Of a stretch of 64,000 bases of DNA, positions 47,541-57,600 are shown in pieces (the first letter of the stretch is position 1; every line of letters begins with the position of its first letter). Origin of the DNA: Phoenix dactylifera (taxonomy: Eukaryota; Streptophyta; Magnoliopsida; Arecales; Arecaceae); assembly GCF_009389715.1 (NCBI RefSeq), contig NC_052396.1, positions 18,284,631 to 18,348,630 of the forward strand. The letters are read 5' to 3'. The notes below the pieces were generated by a model, which saw only the letters and a list, made by a program, of their open reading frames with translations, did not search any database and was not told the DNA's origin. The position numbers were made by a program, and so were the translations under genes.

Positions 47541-47945
47541 TGTTGGATAATAAACTTGATTCTTATGATGATGTGGCATCCAACTAGCATCCTAGCTGGA
47601 GAGTCAAAGTCAAATCAAGGTTAAGAAGGTGAAAGGTTAAGAGTCACAAGAGTCATTAAAGAAGGTTAAGAGTCATAAGTTGTAGAATGTGAAGAATCAT
47701 GAGTTATATGAGATTTAAGAGTCATGGGTCATGGGTATATCAAGAATCATGAGTTAAAAATATTAAGGGTCAAGAGTTATGAGTTACATGTAGAAATTTC
47801 TAGAGTCACATGAAGTCTATATAAAAGGTTGTAAACATCCATTTGTATGATGTGAATTAAATAAAAATTATTCTTCTTCCAAATTTTATTCTTAAGAATT
47901 TTACCCAACTTCTTCTTGAGTGTCCGTCCTCATTTTTGCCTAACA
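47541..47945. mobile_element. Solo LTR downstream of the subtilase
   Basis: A 405-bp block begins TGTTGGATAA and ends TTTGCCTAACA, so its ends are short inverted repeats (TGTTGG / TGTTAGG). It is flanked on both sides by TTTTG (47536-47540 and 47946-47950), a perfect 5-bp target duplication. Inside, TATAAAAGG near 47820 looks like an LTR promoter. A run of imperfect AAGAGTCATGAGTTA-type repeats fills 47605-47805. It begins 105 bp after the subtilase stop and may overlap its 3' UTR. Confidence 0.8.
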
Positions 47946-48129
47946 TTTTGCTTGTATACATCAGCCTCCTTGGTTTTTGCTTGTATACTTCCAAAAGCTC
48001 CTTGTGTGTATATTTGTTTACTGAAACTGTGATGCTGGTAAGTGTGCTATACCTCTATTGAAATCTTGAGTAATTGCATTTAAACGGGGTATATTTATTT
48101 GTTTATTTTGAGATTAGGAGGGTCTATTC

Positions 48130-49070
48130 TTTCTATCCTACATCCATTCTATCAAGGCCAAAGCCTAACCTTAGGGACACCAATTCGATCGAAAAGAAAG
48201 AAATTTTTTTTCAATCCACTCAAGTTGAATCTCTCGAAAGATAACTAGAAGAAAATAGAATAATTGCGAAAGTAGGACTTAAGCCCATTTTTCTTTTATT
48301 AATGATTAAAAAATTGAGGTACATAGTCTTTATATAATGGTGAGGTCTGCTCCTATATAATTTGGATCGGATTCTTCTTCCTAATCCTATTAGGACTCTT
48401 TTTAAAAATAGACATCACTAGTAGAAATTCTCAAGAAAAAGCTAAAAATTTTGATAAGGTAGATTTCGACTTCTACATCAACGGGCTATGCCCGGTCAAA
48501 ATCTTACCCGCATAATAATTTTTGGTTTAATCGTCCTGTTTCAATCCCCAAACGATGCAATTTGGCCGGGCTCTAATCCTTAAAGGGTGGGGTGTCATAT
48601 CATAGATATCGAAAAACTGCTCGATTAAAAAGAATTCATCTCAATCGGACGCCGTATCACCAAGTTATAGCCTTCAAAAGTTTAGCATACGATTTGGCTT
48701 CTCGATGTAATGGATCTTGCTCCTAAACATTATCCAGCCTTACTCGTAATGGCCAGAATGGTACATATCGATCTAGGCATCCTCCTGAGTCAGATGCCAA
48801 GCCAATGCTCGTGGAGTTGAGACCTAATATCAACGTCTGTTGTGCCAGTGTTGGGCCTTGGACCAATTGCCTAGCAGCACGAGTTGGTATGGTTCCGTGC
48901 TGTTTGGCCCTGTACCAACATAGTAGAAGAGAGAGAGGAGAGGGAGAACGAGAGAGAGAAAAAGAAAGAGAAAGAGGAGGCCGAGGGAGGCCAGCGAAGG
49001 GTTGAAGAGTCTCCGCGCAGACTATACTTCAATGAAAGCTCCTTCTACTCCTCCTCCTTATCCTTATAGA
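48130..49070 (-). mobile_element. Probable LTR retrotransposon remnant
   Basis: The block resembles plant LTR or leader sequence by composition: TATATAAT boxes near 48340-48360, GGGCTATGCCCGG, and a long purine-rich tract at 48920-49000. I found no matching second LTR or coding remnant, so this is a weak call. Confidence 0.3.
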
Positions 49071-50130
49071 TTGTCATTGGTGAGGCGGAGGGCCGGAGAG
49101 CCACGCTTTCGGTTTTCTGTTTTTTTCGAAATAGGGACCAGAGGAAGACCAATAAATTTGCCAACTTTGACTTAAAATTTGCAAAAATAAGATGCCCCTT
49201 CGGGCTCTATTTCGAATGAGAGAGTTGCACCATTGGAACCAAAATTCGATGGTGGAGGCCAATTTACTTAAACCATATTGGATGCTTGATCTTTGTGCTA
49301 CAGTTTATATTTGATTATATCCTGCATGGATTCTTGTCTTGTTGCTCGTGACTACTTAAATTACGTATTTGTTTGAGTAAATTTATCTTTGGCAGCAATT
49401 TTGCATTAAAAAATCTCTATAATTGAGTTTTTTCTGAATAGCATTGGTCTTAATTTGTGGCAATGTTGCATAAAAAAAATCCTATAATCAAATTTGTAAA
49501 AAGATAGAATTTTTTTATCATATCTATACTTAGATTGGCTTGGATAATTTTGCCCCCATGTATGAGATAGATGGTAGCACTTGGACATCCGTATAATTAT
49601 GTGAGCCTGTATATATACTCGGCATCCATTTATATCAGAATTGGCGAGAGCTGAAGGTTGGTTTTTTCACCATTTTTTTTTTGATAAGAACAGGTAAAAC
49701 CCCCCCAAAAAACAAAATCAAAGAAAACTAGTATTAGCGAAAACACAACACCACCAGACTAGCACTCTCAAAGCCGGTGCTAGTTGCATCAGCTAAAATT
49801 TGCAGCATCAGATCATTTGGATGCCCATTAATTGGACCAAATTCTTCTATGTATCCATTAAAACAACTCTCTTATTAGCAGACCAATCAAGATAAATTTG
49901 AATTCAGAGGAGAAGGAGACTGGTTACAAATTGATAAAGCATGCTAAAGAGACAGTCATAGGAACTGGGTAAGAAAGCATCAATACCCGGTTGACAGATT
50001 TATATATACTTCCCTTTTTTCTATTTCTTGGGCTGGGAAAAACACACTACAAAAAATCTTGCCTCTCCCAACGCTTTTTAAAACCTATGCTGACGTTTAT
50101 AAGCAACATGGAATTGATCACCAAGTATAT
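49071..50130. other. Intergenic DNA, possible LINE 3' end on the minus strand
   Basis: At 49672-49695 the minus strand reads a C/G-rich end followed by CCTGTTCTTATC and an A tract, a common ending of plant LINEs. The sequence up to ~49990 may be the tail of such an element. Otherwise nothing is recognised. Confidence 0.35.
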
Positions 50131-50184
50131 AGCATCAAGAAAGAACGCGAAGGAATGAGACTAAATACACACCCGCAGGAGCCA

Positions 50185-50470
50185 TCACAAGAACTCGGAT
50201 GATTACATTGGGTACCTCTGTGGCCTGAAGTGAGTGCGATGGTGGGTCGTTCATGGTGACTTCAAATAGTGAAAATGGCCATAGGTTGGCGGTCCCCCGG
50301 ACTGTGACGAATGTGGGAGAGCCAAGATCGGAGTACACGGTTCAAGTTACGGCTCCGAGAGGGGTTCTGGTGGCCGTGAATCCTATGCAGCTGTTCTTTA
50401 CTGAAGCCAACGAGAAGGCGCGGTTCACAGCGACCTTCTCAAGCGAAACATGGAACGCTTCTTGAGGTTG
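50185..50470 (+). pseudogene. Subtilase C-terminal fragment
   Basis: The first part reads NSDDYIGYLCGLK then stop, matching the NSDNYTAYLCGLK region of the intact subtilase. After a deletion of ~45 codons it resumes with FMVTSNSENGHR, TVTNVGEPRSEYTVQV, VLVAVNPMQLFFTEANEKA and FTATFSSETW, which is the Fn3-like C-terminal domain. The upstream catalytic domain is absent. It lies 2.8 kb downstream of the intact gene on the same strand, so it is probably the remains of a tandem duplicate. Not functional. Confidence 0.82.
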
Positions 50471-50559
50471 GTCTCACTGGATGGAAGCCGTTGAAATTGA
50501 AGAAAAAGAGGGGGGATGTGGAGTTGGAAGCAGGTTCTCTCGCCCGCTCCGGCACTTCT

Positions 50560-51001
<442 letters not shown>

Positions 51002-51009
51002 TTAAAATT

Positions 51010-52192
51010 TTTTTGAGTAATGGCCGGTGTCGCCTTCCGATCGAAAGTCAAAAAAATAATAAAAAATAATTAAAAAAAAAAGAAAAAAAAAGAAGCCTAT
51101 AATTTTATAAGAAGCCTTCGGAGGATCTTTGAAAGTCGCCGAGGTCGGAGCTCCGAACACCCCCAAATGAGGCAGAAGGAACACAAGATTTATGAGTGAC
51201 GATGACGACCATAAAAAGTGGAAGAGAATTGTATTTCTATTTGTCTATTACAATATATAGGAGCAACCTTTATATAGATTAGGGGGCTGATGAATTTTGG
51301 TAAGATCGGCTAAGTTTGGCACAATCAATCACAAATCAATCAAGATGAAATTTGGTAAAGCCGACTAAGTTTGGCACAACCAATCAATCAATGGATTTTA
51401 ACATCTCCCCTCAATTTCAAGGTGGTAAAGTAGATACTAAGTTTCTGATGGTACGGTTTGATGCGACTGCCAAGTTTACCTGTCAAGGTTCTGATGGTAC
51501 GGTTTAATGTGTTGCTGCTGGGGTTTGAAACGAGGCCGCACCTGCCAAGTTTACTGCCAAGCTTCTGACAGTACAGTTTGACATGCTACTATCGGGGTTT
51601 GGAGCGTGACCGCACCTGTCAAATTTACCCCCCAAGCTTCTGATGATACAGTTTGCTGCTAGATTTTTGTTTTTTTAGAGTTAAAAAAAAAATAGTATAG
51701 CGCTGAGGATCCAAGTGGGCCAGCAGCATCACCTTTCGATCGAAAGTCAAACAAAAAATTAAAAAAAATAACAAAAAGCAATTAAAGAGAAAAAGAAGAA
51801 AGAAAGAAAATTAAAATTTTATCAGGATTTCGATGAGAAGAAGGAGAATTTGAAAGCTGCCGAGGCCGAAGCTCCGGCTACTCCCAAACAAGACAGGAGA
51901 AACAAGAGATGTGCGAGTGACGACGACCACCACAAAAAAGTGGAAGAGAGGACGGCAGCATGTTATATGATCGGTGGCTTTGATACCATGTTGAAATTGA
52001 AGAAAAAAAGAAGAAAATTGTATTTCTGCCTGTTTGTTACATTGTACACGAGCAGACTTTATATAGATTAGGAGACTGACGAAGTTTGGTAACACCGACT
52101 AAATTTGGCACAATCAATTACAAATCAAACACCGTAAAATTTGATAAAACCAATTAAGTTTGGCATAATCAATTAATTAATAAATTTTAATA
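51010..52192 (-). mobile_element. Small copia-like LTR element with LTRs, primer site and polypurine tract
   Basis: Read on the minus strand: 5' LTR 52192-51989 starting TATTAAAATTTATT and ending CAACA; primer site TGGTATCAAAGCC at 51988-51976; ~550-bp internal region; polypurine tract AAATTGAGGGGAGA at 51417-51404; 3' LTR starting TGTTAAAATCC at 51403 and running to ~51227. Beyond this LTR, 51226-51010 repeats the internal region again (ATGGTCGTCATCGTCACTC and the CGATCGGAAG end) without its primer site. The internal part near the tract contains three to four repeats of a ~60-bp motif with ACCRTACCATCAGAA and AAACTTGGCAGGTGCGG. No gag or pol is encoded. Confidence 0.72.
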
Positions 52193-53030
52193 GAAGTAAA
52201 ACTGTTAATAGTCCAAAAACGGTAGAGTTAAAGTGATAGAGCCAAAAAGAGTCAGAAGTCACGTTATCTGTGGATAGCTTCCTATATCGTGGGCACTGGC
52301 CATCCGTTTGTAACCCTCTGTTTTCTAACGAATAATGGCGGAAGTGCCACCTTCTTCCCGACCGGACGACAAAAGTCGGCTTGCTTTTGTTTGTAAATCC
52401 ATATTATATATACATATAGTTTGTTTGAGAGTCTGCAACTTGGATGGAGTTTCATGTAGTCGAACATCCATTTTAATGGACTCTTATCGTTGGACATTTC
52501 TTTTCCTACTCATGTCTCCTATTCCACGGTTCTCCGGCCGGAACCTTAACCCAATCTATGAGTTTCACCAGACTCCACTGCACATTGAAAACTAGCGTGG
52601 TTTCTATGGAGCATGGTTACCAGCAAGCTTACGCAAGGTGAAAATTTTCATACGCATTTTGATTGATGCTTTGTAGTGATCTTGGCTTCAAAGAAAAGAT
52701 CTAAAATGGATATTTTATGGTCCTTGGTTGAATGTTAATATTTTCTTGATCGAAAAATAATCAAGATATTTAGTTATAAGTTAGTGATGATATGTATTTT
52801 TTTAAAAAAAAATAGTTATATGGGCCCTTTAGCTAGAGACGGTCTGGATTAAAATTTTTCTTGGATTGGTACTCGGAGGCTATTAATAGAGCTTCACAAA
52901 TGTTTTTAAAAAAAGGTAATGAGATTATTTTGAGATTGTGATGGAAATCCTTAATAGTTTAGCATTCTTAGACAAGATTCTGAAATGATTTGCTGCCTCA
53001 ACCTTCTACAGCTAAAAAAATTCATCAAAT
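52193..53030. other. Intergenic region, nothing recognised
   Basis: No gene or transposon border recognised; AT-rich. Confidence 0.45.
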
Positions 53031-53690
53031 CAATTTCCCACAAATCAAAAGTATTTGATTGATTTGCTTCTCTAGCTTCTCAGATTGATTACTATAAAAG
53101 CCTACATCCAAGCTCAGGAATTCATCCAGGTGACTACCCCGGGAGGATCCTTGATAGCAAGGAAATCTGTGGCTCCTCGTTTGCATGTTGTATGCTTCCT
53201 TAGGTGATTCATTTTTGTTGAGAGCCACCACTTTCTTGTTTCCTCAAGAATAGCTTCGATGGCAGCATCTAAAATAAAGGTGCTTATGGTGGTTTGGGTT
53301 ATATCATCAAAAGCTCCATGGGTTTTGCTATAGCTACAGGCGGAGTCGAAGTTTTTGATACTACAGTTCCGATGGCAAAATTGCAGGTAGCATGGAAAGA
53401 TTTGACTTATGCTATAAAACTTTTGAGAGCCCTGCACATTTTTTGGAGAGGGATTATTTGACAATTATTAGATAGCTATTTACTTCATTATCTCTAGAGG
53501 CTAGTTTCCATCCTCTAGTATAGCATTGCTGGCAAATGGTTGCTAGTTGCTACTCTTTATTCTTTCGAAGCAAAATATGTTTGTAAGGAAGCCAGCAGTA
53601 ATGCAAATTGGGTTGCCGCTTATAAATATGCCAGCAATGTCATTTATGCCTCGATATTGAGAAATCTATCTCTCATATTATTTTGGATCG
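53031..53690 (+). pseudogene. LINE (non-LTR retrotransposon) RNase H fragment, copy 1
   Basis: The plus strand at ~53300-53450 reads MGFAIATGGVEVFDTTVPMA, then KLQVAWKDLTYA and LLRALHIFWRG before a stop. This is the RVT_3-type RNase H domain found at the end of many plant LINE polyproteins (pattern FDTSVPMAELRAAWEGL). Stops interrupt both sides. A diverged second copy lies at 56176-56580, on the other side of the copia insertion. Confidence 0.62.
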
Positions 53691-54310
53691 TAGGTTGGTG
53701 ACCTAGATTTGGAGATAAATTCTTCTCTAATGTATCTACTATCCTCACCCTCTCTAATACCAATTTCTTCCAAGTTATTAAAGAGAAATCTTTTAGAGGT
53801 ATTCAGAGTATTGGGGTTGCATTGATCTCTTATATTGCTTATTAGATTTAGTTGGTTAGGAATAACTACATCTTCCAAAGCACTTTTTGAAATCCTAGAA
53901 TGATACTTATGAGAGCCTCCATCCATCCAGGCTTAGGGTATATAAAGACAACTGCCCTAAAGAATGTTAGAGTATCACAAGACCCAGTTAGGGAGCAGTG
54001 CAAAAATTATGCAAAAAAATCTCAATTAGTTTTGCCATCTCAATCAGTTTGACAGATTCGAACTCTTCCTAACGTCTGTAACAAATGTAGCTGTTGTGAA
54101 TCCTAACTGTACTCCTTTATATACTGAATTCTATTACTTGTAAATATCTATATATTGAACTGAGATACAAGCAAATAGTAATCAAGCCAAACAATTCAAA
54201 ACTATCTCTTCCTTTTATGCTCATTTCTTTCTTGGTATCAGAGCCCTCAAAGGCAAACACCTAATCCTAGTCAATACGCTTCCGCACCAAAACATCAAAA
54301 CACAAGTCCA

Positions 54311-54846
54311 ATGGCCTCACTCGAATCTACCAACCTACCAAATCCATCCATTCAGACAAATTCTCAACCTGTGTCTCACAAATTGGTCGGCTCCAATTAT
54401 CTGCCATGGAGCATCCAATTGCTTGTCTTTCTGAGGAGCCACGATCTTGTTGGCATCGTGGATGGAGCTGATCCTGCTCCAGCAAAAACTCTTCCAGATG
54501 GAACATCAAACCCAGCTTACGCAATGTGGTTCAAGAAAGACACCTGTGTCTTAAGTTGGTTACTGGCTTCAATTCCAGAAAAGCTAGTATTTTCTATCTA
54601 TGGTATGAAGACATCCAAACAGGTTTGGGACTCCCTTCAAACCAGATTTTCCTCTACATCTAGGTCTCGAATTGCTCTCCTCAAGAGACAATTACAGACC
54701 ATTACTCAGGGAAATCGATCTTGTGCTGATTTTCTTGAAGAGGCAAAAGGACTTGCTGATCAACTTACAGCTGCTGGAAAACCTGTTGATGATCAGGATC
54801 TGATCAGTTTCCTCCTTGGTGGATTGAAATCCAATTTCACTCCATT
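54311..54846 (+). pseudogene. Truncated Ty1/copia Gag in the composite element
   Basis: The frame starts at ATG 54311 (MASLESTNLPNPS), 67 bp after the primer site. It encodes a Gag with KLVGSNYLPWSIQL, AMWFKKDTCVLSWLLASI, VWDSLQTRFSSTSRSRI and FLLGGLKSNFTPFV, typical of copia Gag (UBN2/retrotransposon gag). At ~residue 178 the frame runs into LTR2, so zinc knuckle, protease and pol are missing. The frame stays open into the LTR to 54934, adding ~29 foreign residues. Gag itself shows no stop codon, suggesting a recent event. Confidence 0.85.
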
Positions 54847-55659
54847 TGTTAGAGTATCACAAGACCCAGTCAGGGAGCAGTGCAAAAATTATGCAGAAAA
54901 ATCTCAATCAGTTTTGCCATCTCAATCAGTTTGACAGATTCGAACTCTTCCTAACGTCTGTAACAAATGTAGCTGTTGTGAATCCTAACTGTACTCTTTT
55001 AGATACTGAATTCTATTACTTGTAAAAATCTATATATTGAACTGAGATACAAGCAAATAGTAATCAAGCCAAACAATTCAAAACTATCTCTTCCTTTTAT
55101 GCTCGTTTCTTTCTTGTTAGAGTATCACAAGACCCAGTCAGGGAGCAGTGCAAAAATTATGCAGAAAAATCTCAATCAGTTTTGCCATCTCAATCAGTTT
55201 GACAGATTCGAACTCTTCCTAACGTCTGTAACAAATGTAGTTGTTGTGAATCCTAACTGTACTCCTTTAGATATTGAATTCTATTACTTGTAAAAATCTA
55301 TATATTGAATTGAGATACAAGCAAATAGTAATCAAGCCAAACAATTCAAAACTATCTCTTCCTTTTATGCTCGTTTCTTTCTTGTTAGAGTATCACAAGA
55401 CCCAGTCAGGGAGCAGTGCAAAAATTATGCAGAAAAATCTCAATCAGTTTTGCCATCTCAATCAGTTTGACAGATTTGAACTCTTCCTAACGTCTGTAAC
55501 AAATGTAGCTGTTGTGAATCCTAACTGTACTCCTTTAGATACTGAATTCTATTACTTGTAAATATCTATATATTGAACTGAGATACAAGCAAATAGTAAT
55601 CAAGCCAAACAATTCAAAACTATCTCTTCCTTTTATGCTCGTTTCTTTCTTGGTATCAG

Positions 55660-55818
55660 AGCTTTATATTTTTGAAAGATAGAAAATACATCAGATTTAT
55701 AACGCATGGGATACATCCATGTGAATCTGCTAAAATCATCGACAAATAAAACATAATAGCGGCAACCACCAATCGAGGTTACTGGGGATATCCACACATG
55801 ATCAGGTTGCTGACACAT
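55660..55818 (-). pseudogene. Inverted copia integrase fragment
   Basis: Inside the LTR4-LTR5 interval the minus strand reads HVWISPVTSIGGCRYYVLFV followed by DDFSRFTWMYPM, the start of the copia integrase core (retroviral rve fold, first catalytic Asp region). It is opposite in orientation to the surrounding element and only ~50 residues remain. Confidence 0.75.
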
Positions 55819-55902
55819 TCACAAAAGGTCATCCAACAGCTCGGTTTCAGTTTTTGCGTCACAAACTAATGGTGTATGCCCTCCCCATCAGTTTGAGGGG
55901 GG
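55800..55902 (+). pseudogene. Copia RNase H C-terminus and polypurine tract
   Basis: The plus strand reads QVADTFTKGHPTARFQFLRH then KLMVYALPISLRG, matching the last residues of copia reverse transcriptase/RNase H (pattern QLADLFTKALP). It leads directly into the polypurine tract GTTTGAGGGGGG and LTR5. This is the true 3' end of the parent element. Confidence 0.78.
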
Positions 55903-56175
55903 TGTTAGAGTATCACAAGACCCAGTCAGGGAGCAGTGCAAAAATTATGCAGAAAAATCTCAATCAGTTTTGCCATCTCAATCAGTTTGACAGATTCGAA
56001 CTCTTCCTAACGTCTGTAACAAATGTAGCTGTTGTGAATCCTAACTGTACTCTTTTAGATACTGAATTCTATTACTTGTAAATATCTATATAATGAACTG
56101 AGATACAAGCAAATAGTAATCAAGCCAAACAATTCAAAACTATCTCTTCCTTTTATGCTCATTTCTTTCTAAGAA

Positions 56176-56580
56176 ATCTTTGATGGTAGAGAAAAACTAT
56201 GGCTCCTTCTTTGTAGATATTGCACTTTTGTAGATGATTTATTTCTCTTAGGAGCCATCAACTTTCTGTTTCCTCAAGATCAAATTTGATGACAGTGTTC
56301 GGAATAGAGGTTTTTTTTATGGGGCGAGTTTCATGATAGAAGTGCTAGCGGTGTGCTGATTGCAACAAATATAGTTAGAATATTTGATACTACGATTCTA
56401 ATGGTAGAATTACATGCTATTTGGGAAGGGCTGACATATATAATGAAATATTTGAGAGTTACCCACATCATTTGAGATCTACGGTTCTGTAGCTACCTGC
56501 TTCAAGTCTACAAAGCGCAATTCCCATCCTCTGGTATAGGATTGCTAGTGAATAGGAGCTACTCTTTCTCAATTTATAGA
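56176..56580 (+). pseudogene. LINE RNase H fragment, copy 2
   Basis: This sequence parallels 53150-53560: GGCTCCTTCTTTGTAGAT, GTTTCCTCAAGATC, TTTGATACTACGATTCTAATGG and CCCATCCTCTGGTATAGGATTG all have counterparts there in the same order. The frame is broken by many stops. It begins at the right edge of the copia composite. Confidence 0.55.
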
Positions 56581-57600
56581 TATTTTATTTTTTTGATTTA
56601 CATGGATACATTTACACTAGACTGGTAAATCTAGGAACACTTATGACGCCACACGGTTTATCTTTTTGTTGCATTTTCTCCCAACCATCAAATCCAGGAA
56701 CACCATCGCAGGGGATATATGCACATTTGGATAATTTTGGATCCAAAACAATTATCCATCCAAAATAGCCCATTTTGTTGGATTTAAATCCCCAATTAGC
56801 ACTAAAATTATTGTTGAACTTGAATTTGAGCATACAACCTTATGACTCCAAATAGCTCTTTTCTCCCTTATTAACCCTCGTGCCTATGGACCCCGCAGTC
56901 ATATGGCCATACTTATTTCTTCCAGACCCAAGCATGACCATCTCTCTTCATTTTCTCTCTTATTTATTTACAAGTTTGTAAAACTCTGAAGGCGTATTCA
57001 CCAAGACAAATGAGTATCTCATTCTCACAGTATATATAAAATAATAATAATAAGAACAATAAAAAAAAAAATCAACGGTTGCAACCAGTTCGGACTGTGC
57101 TGCATCCGAATCCAAAGCCCACAGCCCCCACCCTCAAGCCCTACATTAACTGCCACGTAGGCCGATCCGTCCCACTTATCAATATCCGCCGGAATATCAC
57201 ACCTTCTTTTTTCTTTGCATTATAGTAATTAATTAAGGCCCTTTTATTCCCATATGCTAAAAAGAGGAACCGGCGACCCCCACCACCCCGCCGAGCTCCC
57301 CCGGCAAAACCAAGGCTAGGGCATGAGTGGTTTACTCACACGTGTCGGTGGCTTCCCGTCTCCCCCGCACCCGAAGCCGCCAAACTGTACGCCATTAGAC
57401 AGGGTACTTCGTTCCTCCCTTCTCTTCCCTCCTCCGTTCCCACTGCTAAAATCGAAGCAGATATGACGATGAGAAATTAAAAATTTAAAAAAAAGGGAAA
57501 AAGAGAAAAGGGAAAAAATAGCTAAAGCAAAGCGAGGGAAGGGAGGGGGTGAAGGAAAGAGATTAAAGAAAGAAAGAAAGCACGAAAGAAGAAGAGTTCG
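56581..57600. other. Intergenic DNA and promoter region of the downstream gene
   Basis: No gene seen up to ~57240. From there GC rises and CT/GA-rich stretches appear, as expected for the promoter and leader of the plus-strand gene starting near 57.6 kb. The minus-strand frame at 57316-57735 is a low-complexity Phe/Ser/Pro-rich shadow. Confidence 0.45.

Larger units (their letters stand above)
53965..56170 (+). mobile_element. Composite Ty1/copia element with five LTRs
   Basis: Five 268-bp LTRs (TGTTAGAGTATCAC...TTTCTTTCT): 53965-54232, 54847-55114, 55115-55382, 55383-55650 and 55903-56170. LTR1 is followed by TGGTATCAGAGC (54233-54244) and a gag frame cut off at LTR2. LTR2, LTR3 and LTR4 abut exactly. 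LTR4 is followed by a second primer site (55651-55662), an inverted integrase piece, an RNase H end, the polypurine tract GTTTGAGGGGGG (55891-55902) and LTR5. AAGAA flanks the whole at 53960-53964 and 56171-56175. The outer LTRs share a CTCATTTCTTTCT end, whereas LTR2-4 have CTCGTTTCTTTCT. Confidence 0.9.

Noticed and set aside
45298-47579. Several frames of 60-180 residues antisense or out of frame to the subtilase
   Set aside because: They are shadows of the GC-rich subtilase coding frame; codon bias and motifs belong to the plus-strand frame.
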